Source of the DNA: JANNWF01 sp052390415
GTDB lineage: Bacteria > Pseudomonadota > Gammaproteobacteria > Xanthomonadales > Xanthomonadaceae
Assembly: GCA_052390415.1 (NCBI GenBank)
Contig: JBQTGY010000085.1
Location: 1 to 56,387, forward strand
Length of the DNA stretch: 56,387 bases
Reading direction: 5' to 3'
The notes under the pieces were generated by a model. That model made no database searches. It saw only the letters and a list, made by a program, of their open reading frames with translations, and was not told the DNA's origin. The position numbers and the translations under genes were made by a program. Below are positions 32,550 through 41,211 of this stretch, one piece after another. Numbering within the stretch: the stretch's first letter is position 1; each line of letters starts with the position of its first letter.

Positions 32550-34214
32550 TCAGCCTGCCAACAAGCGCTCGGCCAAGCGCGACCAGCGCTGTTCGCGCCG
32601 CCCGATCGCGGCTTTGAATGCGTTGACGGCACCACAAACCGTCATCGACTCGCGGCTACGGCTCAGCCCGGTGTACAACCATTCACGCGTGAGCAAGGGT
32701 GAATCGGCCGCGGGCAGGAGCAGCACGACCTGCGTGAACTCCGAGCCTTGCGCCTTGTGCACACTCATCGCATAAGCGGTGTCATGCGCGGGCAAGGCAT
32801 CCACTCGCAGGGCACGCGGCAGTCCACTGCCATCAACGAACCACGCGCGCAGTCCCAACAATGGGTCCGCTGCGATCACGCCGAGATCGCCATTCCACAG
32901 ATCCAGTGCGGGAGCGTTCTCGCGAATCAGAATCGGTTGGCCATCATAGTGCAGGCCCGGCGGACGCTTACCCAGACAAGCCACCTCTGCCGCCCTATTG
33001 ACGCCAGCAACGCCGCGGCGTCCCTCATTGCCGGCGCACAGCACCCGAAACTGCAGCAGCGCCGCGAGCCGCCGTTCAATGCTGGGGTCACGCAATCCCT
33101 GGAAACCCTCGCGCCAGACCTGTTGCCAGCGCCGACTGGTGGGATCGATATCGTCCCACTCGGCCTGCAAGGTCGTTTGACCGTTTTCCAGCGTGCCGAC
33201 GGCGTCATCGCCTTCACCCATCCTCACCGCGAGCAACAGACGCATTACCGGCGCGTCAGTGGCGAATCGATGACTGCGGGTCAAGGCATGGGCGATTCGC
33301 TGAATGGGCACACCGGCGGTCGCTGATTGCACCGCGAGCAAATCAGCCAACACACGACCGCCACCCAACGCCGGCAATTGATCCGGGTCGCCCAGCAGGA
33401 TCAAGCGCGCCCTCTCTGGCAAGGCGCGCAACACGTGTACCAGCATCGGCAGGTCGAGCATCGATGCTTCGTCGAGCAACAGGATGTCGATGGGCAGGGG
33501 TCGCTCTGCGCCGAATCGTGGTTGGGCGCGCTGTGGCTGCACTCCCAGCAAGCGATGCAGCGTTTGCGCGCCGATCACAGGCGCCGAAATCGCGACCTGC
33601 TGCTCGCGCAAGCTGGCGCCTAACCGCGCAGCCGCCTTGCCCGTCGGCGCCACGGCAGCCACCCGCAACGTTCGTGGCGACAACGCCTGCAGGTAACCGA
33701 GCAAACGCGCGGCAGACCACGTCTTGCCGGTACCGGGCCCACCGGTGAGCACGGTCAGTCCCGACCTCGCTGCATGTCGCAATGCCGCTCGCGCGGGTTC
33801 ATTCCCAGGCGAGGGTGGCAACAGCTTGTCGAGGTGCGCTTCGTGGGGATCGAGAGCGCTTTCAAAGTGGCGGTTGGCGAGCGTCAACAAGCGCGCCGCC
33901 GCTTCCGTTTCCAGTTGCCACACTCGGCGCAAGTACAGAAGACCGTGATCTTCAACGAACGCCCGATCGGTTTCGGGGGAACCGACATAGCGATGCTCGC
34001 CAAGTGCGTCCAGCATTGCGGCGGGCGTCGGCGGCCGTTTGCGAAGCGCATGCAGCAGCGGGTCCAGTTCACCCGCTTGCATTGCAGATAGCGACAGCCC
34101 GGTGTGACCTTGGCGAGTTGCCCAGGATGCCAAGGCCAATGCGGCAGCCGCCGCCGGATTCGCCGCACCGAATCGCTGCGCCGTGGCCAGGTCGATGGCA
34201 GCGAGTCCACTCAT
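32550..34214 (-). CDS. recD: Exodeoxyribonuclease V alpha subunit (RecD)
   Basis: A 554-residue 5'-3' helicase subunit of RecBCD. Walker A is GGPGTGKT (158-165). APTGKAAARLG is motif Ia, DILLLDEASMLDLPML is Walker B (motif II), LGDPDQLPALGGG is motif III and YAMSVHKAQGSEF with YTGLSRSRESM are the late SF1B motifs. It is somewhat shorter than E. coli RecD (608). Its ATG overlaps the recB stop as ATGA. The complex repairs double-strand breaks and degrades foreign linear DNA. Confidence 0.96.
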   Translation of the reverse strand: MSGLAAIDLATAQRFGAANPAAAAALALASWATRQGHTGLSLSAMQAGELDPLLHALRKRPPTPAAMLDALGEHRYVGSPETDRAFVEDHGLLYLRRVWQLETEAAARLLTLANRHFESALDPHEAHLDKLLPPSPGNEPARAALRHAARSGLTVLTGGPGTGKTWSAARLLGYLQALSPRTLRVAAVAPTGKAAARLGASLREQQVAISAPVIGAQTLHRLLGVQPQRAQPRFGAERPLPIDILLLDEASMLDLPMLVHVLRALPERARLILLGDPDQLPALGGGRVLADLLAVQSATAGVPIQRIAHALTRSHRFATDAPVMRLLLAVRMGEGDDAVGTLENGQTTLQAEWDDIDPTSRRWQQVWREGFQGLRDPSIERRLAALLQFRVLCAGNEGRRGVAGVNRAAEVACLGKRPPGLHYDGQPILIRENAPALDLWNGDLGVIAADPLLGLRAWFVDGSGLPRALRVDALPAHDTAYAMSVHKAQGSEFTQVVLLLPAADSPLLTREWLYTGLSRSRESMTVCGAVNAFKAAIGRREQRWSRLAERLLAG

Positions 34215-37200
34215 GGCAACGTCATGCCGTTGGCCCAGGCATCCAGTGCGGAAATCATCGAATACGACGGCCGGTCCACAAACACACCGTGCTCACCACT
34301 GACGTCCAGGCCGCGCAAAAAGACGTAACAGACGCCGCCAAAATCGCGGCTGTAGTCATAGGCCTCGCCCAGGCGCGCGCGCAGATGACGGTGTACGGCC
34401 AAGCTGTAGAGCAGGTATTGCAAGTCGTAGCCTGCACCGCGTACAGCCGCGGCCAGCGCTGCGGGCGCGTAGTGAGCAAGCGTGGCGCCCAGCCGATTGG
34501 TCTTGTAATCGAATACGTAATAGCGACCTTGCCAGCGAACCACCAGATCGATGAAGCCACGCATGAATCCGTTGAGGTGCTCACGGGAAATGCCCTGCTC
34601 GCCATGGTCGTCGTGGCTGCGGTTGACGATGGCCAGGAATCCGTTCAATGCGGCATCGGTGAGGGGAAAAAAGAATTCCAACTCGGCCAGCCGATCCGCC
34701 GCGGGCAGGTGTCTGAGTCGCAGCCCGTCGATCAATGGTGCCTTACACAGCACGTCGACGCGGTCACGCAAATAGGTCGCCGCGTTCGTCTCAAAGCCGA
34801 AGCGTCGACAGGCTGCGTCTATGGCCGAATTGCCGGCCGCATCGGGCCAGCGCGCAAAGTCGATCAGCTCAAGTGCCGCGTGCGCACATTCGCCAAAGCG
34901 GCTGCCGCCGATCTCCTGCGGCGCGCTGAGATCCGATGCCTCGGTTTCGTCTTCTGCTGCTACCGCAGCCACGTCGTGATCGGGTCGCTCGGCAACCTGC
35001 TCTGCAAATCCACCAAACAGGCGCGAGTAGCTGTAGACCCGTCGATTGGGCGTGATCGATCCGCCGAAGTGTCGCGGTGGACTTGGTTGCAAGCTGTCCT
35101 GCTGAACGACTTTGCGCAGCGGCGCGGAAGCAGGCAAGGGTTCAACGGTGAGCGCACCGCCTGCCCGTGTATTCCAGTCAGTCAAAGCGCGCTCGATAGC
35201 TGCGTTGCCGAATGCGGCGACTGCGTTCGCCTCGACCCACCCATCGCTGCACGCACCCTCTTCCCGGTGCAGCATATACGCCAAGGGCGACGAGACACTG
35301 GCGAAGGCGGGCCCGCTGGCATGACGGGTGTCACCCCAGATCAGCCAACTCCGCCGTTTGGCTCGGGTCAGCGCCACATACATCAGGCGGATCGACTCGG
35401 CGAATTGCTCGCGGGCGTCTTCGCGCGCATGTGCGATCCACGCGGGGCTGCCCGGATCTCGCCGAAGCGAACCTTCGTTGTCATGCCAGGTCACCGGCTT
35501 GACGGACGCGGGCAACGGGTCCTTCAGCGACTGCGCGGCGCCGCGCCACAAAAACGGCGCAAACACATACTCGAATTGCAGACCCTTGCTGCCATGCACG
35601 GTCAGCAGCTGCACGCAGGCACGGTCGGTTTCGGCACGCAAACGATCAGCATCAAGCGGCTTGAATTCCCTGTCCGAGGCTTGCGCGATGGCCTGCTGCA
35701 TCTGTTCGGCAAGGCCCGCCAGATGCTCCACCTCGGGCCAACGCGCGCCTAGCAGTTCCAGGACGTGCAGCGCATCGCACAGCCAGCGCCGACCCTCGGC
35801 GCGTTGCAGTTGCGCGCTGGCGGCATCGGCAATCAATGGCAGCAGGGCTGCGGCGGGACCGCTGTGCTCGCCCCTGGCGCGTGCCTGCGCCAAGGCATCC
35901 AGCGCGCGTTCGCGCGTGACTGCCGCCTCACCATCGGCGCCCAATTCCCGAGCGTCCAGCGCGAACAAATCACCCGCCAGCGCGCGACGTTGACGACCGG
36001 CGTCGCGCGGATTTGCCAATGCGTCGATCACCACCAACACGGCTCGCGCGGCGTCTGACGCCCACACACTGCCATCGCCGGCATAGGCGCAGGCGATACC
36101 CCAGCGTGCCAAGGCACGGCGAATCGCTTTCGCCTGAGCATGGGTTCGCACCAATACCGCCACAGGCGCGATGGCACTGGCCTGCACTTCGCCCGAGGCC
36201 ACCATTTCCGCGATGGTGGCGGCCACAGCATCGATGGCCAGACGTTCGGCCTCACCCTGGCCAATCGCCCCCCCGCTATCGGGCAGGCGCCATAGGGTCA
36301 GACCACCTTCACAGGTATCGATGTCTGCGCGAGTTGGCGGGGGAAGTTGCGCTGGCTCGAAGCCAATGAAATCGAAAACGAAGGGCTGCTCGCGGCTGGT
36401 GAACAGGGCATTCACGGCGTCGACCGTGCGCTGGCGGGAGCGACGATTGAAGCGCAGGCGATGACGCGCATCGGCATCACGCATGGCGCGCCGGTATGCA
36501 AATACGTCGCCGCCGCGAAAGCGATAAATGGCCTGCTTGGGATCGCCGACCAGAAACAGCCCCGCCTCGGCCCGGCCGAAATAGATGGCCCGAAAAATGG
36601 CGTATTGGGCAGCATCCGTATCCTGGAATTCGTCCACCAAGGCCAGCGGAAAGCGCGCCGCCAGCTGCGTTGCAAAGCGTTCTCCATCCTGGCCTTGCAG
36701 GCGATCACGCATATGCAGTACCAGATCGTCATAGCTCAACGTTCGCTGCTGGCTGCGCAAGGTAGCCTCGCGTGTGCGCACAGCGGCGAGCAGCTGATGC
36801 AACCAAACCATCGACTCAAGGGGTGCCAGTTCCGCCCGCAGCGCGCACCACGCGTCGATCCACTTCAGGGCCGGCAGCGGGGGAACCGCTTGCGACGCGA
36901 ATTTGTCGTTGCGCGCTTTGCTCAATGCGGCCGTGGTGACGCGCTCAAGCGCGACGGCGTCCAAAGGCGGCGAGCCCGCCACCGCGCGCGCGCAGAGGTG
37001 CATCGCCTTGGCCTTGTGCGCCTGGCTGAGTTTGGTGCCGCTGTAGCGTCTGGGCTCGTCGAGATGCGCCCACAGGCGCTCGAACTCTCCGCTTTCCTCC
37101 AATTGCGGAGGTATCGCGCGCAGAACATCCGAGCGCTGCCTCAATGCGGCGTAACGCCCTGGGTCGGGCGCGCCATCTACGTGTTGAGCGTCGATGGCCA

Positions 37201-37786
37201 ATAGTGGCGCCAGTGATTTGCCCAGCGCATCCGCGTGGCCGAACAGATCAATCAACAACTCTGCCTGCTCGCGACCGGCCAGCACCACCTGCTGGCGCCA
37301 CACGTCGGCGACGGCTTGCTGGCGTTGCCGACTGCCATCGTCCGCCGGCCACGCGATCAGTCCGACGTGCTGCTCAAACGCAAACTCGCTGATCCAACGC
37401 GCGCAGAGGCCGTGGATGGTGGCGACCCATGCTTCGTCGCAGCGCACCAGAGCGTCAAAGATGCGTTGTCGGATCAGTATCGGCGGCAACCCACGCCGCG
37501 CCGCCTCCGCCTGCATCTCGGTGATGAACTCATCACCGCTGGCACGTCCGTCGATCACGTCCAGCGCTTCTTCAAGCCGCTGCCGCAGTCGCTGCGCCAA
37601 CTCGCGTGTGGCTGCCTCGGTGAAGGTCACCACTACCGCGCTATCAATCGCGCGGCCCTCCAACGCGATCACCCGCAGCAGCAGACTGACGATGGACCAG
37701 GTCTTGCCTGTACCGGCGCTTGCTTCGACCAGCTGCAAGCCTTCCAGCGGCACGCGCAATGGATCGAAATCCGGCACCTCACTCAC
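34211..37786 (-). CDS. recB: Exodeoxyribonuclease V beta subunit (RecB)
   Basis: A 1191-residue SF1A helicase-nuclease. Walker A is ASAGTGKT (22-29), and VVVTFTEAATREL, LALVDEFQDTDAAQY, FLVGDPKQAIYRFRGGD and LMYVALTRAKRR are helicase motifs Ia, II, III and VI. The C-terminal nuclease domain has IDLVVRWQGRYYVFDYKTN with the catalytic DYKTN at 1093-1097. The length equals E. coli RecB (1180). The gene overlaps both recC (upstream) and recD (downstream) by 4 nt, so the three subunits are translationally coupled. All key motifs look intact. Confidence 0.97.
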   Translation of the reverse strand: MSEVPDFDPLRVPLEGLQLVEASAGTGKTWSIVSLLLRVIALEGRAIDSAVVVTFTEAATRELAQRLRQRLEEALDVIDGRASGDEFITEMQAEAARRGLPPILIRQRIFDALVRCDEAWVATIHGLCARWISEFAFEQHVGLIAWPADDGSRQRQQAVADVWRQQVVLAGREQAELLIDLFGHADALGKSLAPLLAIDAQHVDGAPDPGRYAALRQRSDVLRAIPPQLEESGEFERLWAHLDEPRRYSGTKLSQAHKAKAMHLCARAVAGSPPLDAVALERVTTAALSKARNDKFASQAVPPLPALKWIDAWCALRAELAPLESMVWLHQLLAAVRTREATLRSQQRTLSYDDLVLHMRDRLQGQDGERFATQLAARFPLALVDEFQDTDAAQYAIFRAIYFGRAEAGLFLVGDPKQAIYRFRGGDVFAYRRAMRDADARHRLRFNRRSRQRTVDAVNALFTSREQPFVFDFIGFEPAQLPPPTRADIDTCEGGLTLWRLPDSGGAIGQGEAERLAIDAVAATIAEMVASGEVQASAIAPVAVLVRTHAQAKAIRRALARWGIACAYAGDGSVWASDAARAVLVVIDALANPRDAGRQRRALAGDLFALDARELGADGEAAVTRERALDALAQARARGEHSGPAAALLPLIADAASAQLQRAEGRRWLCDALHVLELLGARWPEVEHLAGLAEQMQQAIAQASDREFKPLDADRLRAETDRACVQLLTVHGSKGLQFEYVFAPFLWRGAAQSLKDPLPASVKPVTWHDNEGSLRRDPGSPAWIAHAREDAREQFAESIRLMYVALTRAKRRSWLIWGDTRHASGPAFASVSSPLAYMLHREEGACSDGWVEANAVAAFGNAAIERALTDWNTRAGGALTVEPLPASAPLRKVVQQDSLQPSPPRHFGGSITPNRRVYSYSRLFGGFAEQVAERPDHDVAAVAAEDETEASDLSAPQEIGGSRFGECAHAALELIDFARWPDAAGNSAIDAACRRFGFETNAATYLRDRVDVLCKAPLIDGLRLRHLPAADRLAELEFFFPLTDAALNGFLAIVNRSHDDHGEQGISREHLNGFMRGFIDLVVRWQGRYYVFDYKTNRLGATLAHYAPAALAAAVRGAGYDLQYLLYSLAVHRHLRARLGEAYDYSRDFGGVCYVFLRGLDVSGEHGVFVDRPSYSMISALDAWANGMTLP

Positions 37787-40700
37787 TTGCGCCGCACCGT
37801 GGTCAAGACGGCGGCCAGCGGGCCGTAGATGCGCATGCTCCAGTCAACAAATGCCGGTGCTTGTGGCAGGTCGAAGCCGCGAAAAGCGATTGCGAAATCG
37901 GCATCGCTGGACTCGCCGCGGCTGTGCACGCCTTGGCTGACCTCACCTCCGTTCCAGACTTCTTGCACCTTCGACAGCGCTTTCTGCGGATCACCACTCT
38001 TTTCCAGGGTTCGCGCATAGGCCCAGCCAGACCGTGCTGGCAAGGGCAATGGCACGGATTGGCCACATTGCCATCCCTCCGCAACCGAAGTCAGCCACGC
38101 CGGCGCATCGCTCAAAGGAGCGATCAGGTGACGACGTGGCGCCTCCGACGCAGGAACTTCGACATAGCTGCAAACCGCCGTGGAATAAATCACTCCCTGT
38201 TGGATCAATAATTCGCGAGCAAGCGCCAATGCCAGCAGGGTCTCGCCGTTGGGCTCGTCTACACCCATCGCCAACGGTCCATCTTTGCCCATGATCACAC
38301 TCATCTGGCCGCTCAAAGGCAGGGTCGCGATCTGCACATCCACAGGCAGAATTCGACAGCTGACTTCAGCGCCAGGCAGCAGATTCAGCGCGGCATCGAA
38401 TCTTTCACTCCATCCGTCCAAAGCCTGACGACCTGCGTAACCGGCGGGCAATTGCCCTTCCGCCGCGATCCGCCGCACACAATCGGCGATGGGCGTGCCG
38501 TGCAGATGCGCAACCAGCAACCGCTGCAACAGCTTGCGCGCCGCCTTCGTATCGACTACCTGCGCTTCTTCGCCCTCACGATCTTCGATCCAGCGGGCTC
38601 GGCTCAGCCGCAACGAATCCACCAGAAACCCACGCGCCGGATTGCGATAGAAGAGCAGCAGCCGCTCCACATCCACTACCTCGGAGCCGCCCCTCTCGAT
38701 CATGTCGGGGACTGCGGCGAGGAACGGCCGTTCGCCACGCCAACCCGCCCGCTCGGCCTGCACTGCTGGCCACCACTGGGCCGCGAAACTTGACCGCGGT
38801 CCATTGAAGCTCTCGGCGGCATAGGGCGCCAGCGGATGACGCTGGACGATGCTGTTGGCGACAGATTCCCATCGCTCTGCATGCGAAATGCGCAGGCAGT
38901 CGATGATCTCCGCCAAGGGCGGCGACGGCGGCCGCTGTCCGCCATCGTTGGCATCAATGCCGACATAACTCAGATGCAGGTGGTCACGCGCCGCCAGCAA
39001 GGTGTCCAGCAGGAGCTGGCGATCATCGCTGCGTGGTTGGCGATCACCGAGGCGCGGTGCCCGCGCCATCAAATCGAAGCCGGCTGGCGGCGTGCGTCGC
39101 GGAAATGCGCCGTGCTCCAAACCAAGCACCGCGATGACCCGAAACGGCACGCTGCGCAGCGGCACCAGCGCGCAGACAGTGGCACCTTCGCCGAGGAATC
39201 GCTGCCAACGGGGTGGCTGCGCCAAGGCGTCTTCAATGGCGGCGACCAGTACGTCAAGGCTGATCGGAATCGTGCTTTCCGCCAGTACGAATTGCTGCTC
39301 GATCAATTCGAGACAATCGCGAATCGCCGACTCCGCATCTGCCGCGTCGGCATCGGATGCGTCCACCTTGAAAAAGGCGTCGAACAACTGTCGCAAACGA
39401 TCCACGCCTGTCGCTGGCGTGGTGGCCTCCTGCAAGCGTAAGCGCCAACGTTCCAAAGTGCGAAGCAATCGCCACAGCGAACCCAACGCCAGCGCCGATT
39501 CAGCGCCATCACCTGCAGCGAACGGTGCAACACCGTCGCGCACGCCGCCGTCGTCACCCGTCGCATGGCCCATCAACAGCCGCTCGATGGCGGCTGCCCA
39601 GGTGTGGGCTTGGACAGCGCCCTCACCTATCGCATCGCGTTGGTCAGCATTCAATCCGGCGACAACACAAAGCGCTTGCGCCCACTCCAGCAACCAGCGT
39701 TGACCCTCATCACTCAGCTCGAATCGCGCACGAATCTCGACGACTTCGAACAGCCCCAGTACTTCGGCTCGGGTGAAGCGCGCGGTGGGTGAGCGCAGCA
39801 ACCACAGATAGCGCTGAACCAATGGATGCAGCCGATCCGCGCGGCCATCCGCCAGCGTGATCGGGATACGACGCTCAATGGGTGTCGCGGCCAGTACAGC
39901 CTCGATCAAGGGTGCGTACTGATCCAAAGAGGGCGCCATGATCACGACTTCGTGCGGGCGCAGCGTGTGATCGTGCTGGAACAAGTCCAGCAGTTCGTCG
40001 AACACCACTTCGACTTCCCGTCGCGCACTCGCACAGGCGTGGATGCGCAGGTTGCCGCGCGCCAGCGGCGGCGGCGTATGCGCGCCCAACTCAAGCATTG
40101 ACGCCTGCAGCCAGCCCAACAAGCGAGTGGCATCCGGGGCTGACCAGCGCTCCTGCTCGATGCTGTCGTCGAGCCAGTGTTCGATCTGCAACTGCTGGGC
40201 ATCGCGCGCCTGGGCGCCCAATGAAGCCAGCAGCACACCGACCGGCTCATCAGTCGCCTCCAATACGGCAGCGACCGCGTTCATCGACGACCGCGAGGCG
40301 CGCTGACGCGCCAACTCACGCGGTGAGCGCAAATCGCCCCAATACGCCGCCGAGGGCGCGCAGTGATAGACCGCCACCTCGGTGCGCCGGGACACCGCGC
40401 GCACCCAGCGCATTTGCATCGGACTCAGTGGCAATGCACCGAACAGACTTAAGCGTTGCGGGATAACACCGATCAACAGATCTTGGTTCTCCAGTAGCGT
40501 GACCAGCGTTTGCATCCGGTTGCCGCGATCACTTGGCGGCATGGCGGCGCACAGTCGTCGCCATAGCGCTGCTTGCCACACTTCATCGGTCACCGCCGGC
40601 AAGGCGCGACGACCCTGCGACCACGTGTGCAGCCAATCAGGTCGATATACCTGATAGGCATCCAACACATCGGCAAGCCGGCAGGCCAGCTGCCACGGTT

Positions 40701-41109
40701 TTAGCGGGTCGGTCCATGCGCCGACCTTGCCGGCGCTGGACGCTTCCGTGTCAGCCAGATAGGCGCGAAGCACAGAAAATTCAGCGCCCGCAGGTAGACG
40801 CTCGAGCATTTCCAGCAGTCGCCAGCGCAGCACTGATCGTTCCCACGTGGATGCGGCAGAAGCCGAGCCGGCGGTGCCAGGCAAGCCCGTCAACATGGCG
40901 GCAATCCGTTGCGCCGGCAATTCGAATCGCAGCAGCAGAGACACTCCAAACTGCTGCGCCAGACGCAATTGCAACCACCTGCCAACGCCGCTGTGCGGGA
41001 CCACGATGTGTTCGGCGGCGAGCGGATCTCCAAGCGGACTCGCCCGCAGACGCTCAGCCAGCGCGTCGGCCAGAGCTTCAAGTCGATTTGAGACGGTCAG
41101 GTGCAGCAC
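37783..41109 (-). CDS. recC: Exodeoxyribonuclease V gamma subunit (RecC)
   Basis: A 1108-residue protein. LHLTVSNRLEALADALAERL and IVVPHSGVGRWLQLRLAQQFG are the conserved N-terminus of RecC. RFELPAQRIAAML, LSLFGALPLSPMQMRWVRAV, VVIMAPSLDQYAPLIEAV and RIPITLADGRA follow in the family order. RecC holds an inactive helicase fold, splits the DNA strands and reads Chi. The start is GTG 41109, which immediately precedes the conserved N-terminus. It is the first gene of a recC-recB-recD unit and lacks the ptrA gene found in E. coli between recC and recB. Confidence 0.95.
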   Translation of the reverse strand: MLHLTVSNRLEALADALAERLRASPLGDPLAAEHIVVPHSGVGRWLQLRLAQQFGVSLLLRFELPAQRIAAMLTGLPGTAGSASAASTWERSVLRWRLLEMLERLPAGAEFSVLRAYLADTEASSAGKVGAWTDPLKPWQLACRLADVLDAYQVYRPDWLHTWSQGRRALPAVTDEVWQAALWRRLCAAMPPSDRGNRMQTLVTLLENQDLLIGVIPQRLSLFGALPLSPMQMRWVRAVSRRTEVAVYHCAPSAAYWGDLRSPRELARQRASRSSMNAVAAVLEATDEPVGVLLASLGAQARDAQQLQIEHWLDDSIEQERWSAPDATRLLGWLQASMLELGAHTPPPLARGNLRIHACASARREVEVVFDELLDLFQHDHTLRPHEVVIMAPSLDQYAPLIEAVLAATPIERRIPITLADGRADRLHPLVQRYLWLLRSPTARFTRAEVLGLFEVVEIRARFELSDEGQRWLLEWAQALCVVAGLNADQRDAIGEGAVQAHTWAAAIERLLMGHATGDDGGVRDGVAPFAAGDGAESALALGSLWRLLRTLERWRLRLQEATTPATGVDRLRQLFDAFFKVDASDADAADAESAIRDCLELIEQQFVLAESTIPISLDVLVAAIEDALAQPPRWQRFLGEGATVCALVPLRSVPFRVIAVLGLEHGAFPRRTPPAGFDLMARAPRLGDRQPRSDDRQLLLDTLLAARDHLHLSYVGIDANDGGQRPPSPPLAEIIDCLRISHAERWESVANSIVQRHPLAPYAAESFNGPRSSFAAQWWPAVQAERAGWRGERPFLAAVPDMIERGGSEVVDVERLLLFYRNPARGFLVDSLRLSRARWIEDREGEEAQVVDTKAARKLLQRLLVAHLHGTPIADCVRRIAAEGQLPAGYAGRQALDGWSERFDAALNLLPGAEVSCRILPVDVQIATLPLSGQMSVIMGKDGPLAMGVDEPNGETLLALALARELLIQQGVIYSTAVCSYVEVPASEAPRRHLIAPLSDAPAWLTSVAEGWQCGQSVPLPLPARSGWAYARTLEKSGDPQKALSKVQEVWNGGEVSQGVHSRGESSDADFAIAFRGFDLPQAPAFVDWSMRIYGPLAAVLTTVRRK

Positions 41110-41116
41110 TGCGTAG

Positions 41117-41134
41117 ATTTGGGACTCGGGACTA
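41117..41134. repeat. GGGACTC heptamer run upstream of recC
   Basis: ATTTGGGACTCGGGACTA carries two copies of the CGGGACT unit. It is oriented opposite to the run at 41222-41253, so the two flank the 20-bp-stem hairpin as an outer inverted repeat. Confidence 0.5.
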
Positions 41135-41140
41135 TCTGCT

Positions 41141-41191
41141 ACAGCAGCGGAGCAAGTTCGCGCGTTGCGCTCGAACTTGCTCGGCTGCTGT
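41141..41191. repeat. Long hairpin between hutH and recC
   Basis: Arms 41141-41160 and 41172-41191 pair over 20 bp with one mismatch (GAGCAAGTTCG against CGAACTTGCTC, plus ACAGCAGC against GCTGCTGT), with an 11-nt loop. No T-run follows on either strand, so it is more likely a REP-like element than a simple terminator. A diverged relative lies at 48330-48382. Confidence 0.75.
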
Positions 41192-41211
41192 TGCGTCTCT
41201 GGCTGGACTGG

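Noticed and set aside
33782..35752. 656-codon open frame on the plus strand
   Set aside because: It lies entirely antisense to recD/recB, whose motifs and codon pattern are unmistakable. The plus-strand product has no family features. High-GC sequence commonly leaves such mirror frames.
30714..41109. Transfer or disruption in the rec region
   Set aside because: recC, recB and recD are full length, overlap normally and have all key motifs. It is an ordinary region apart from the repeats at its edges.
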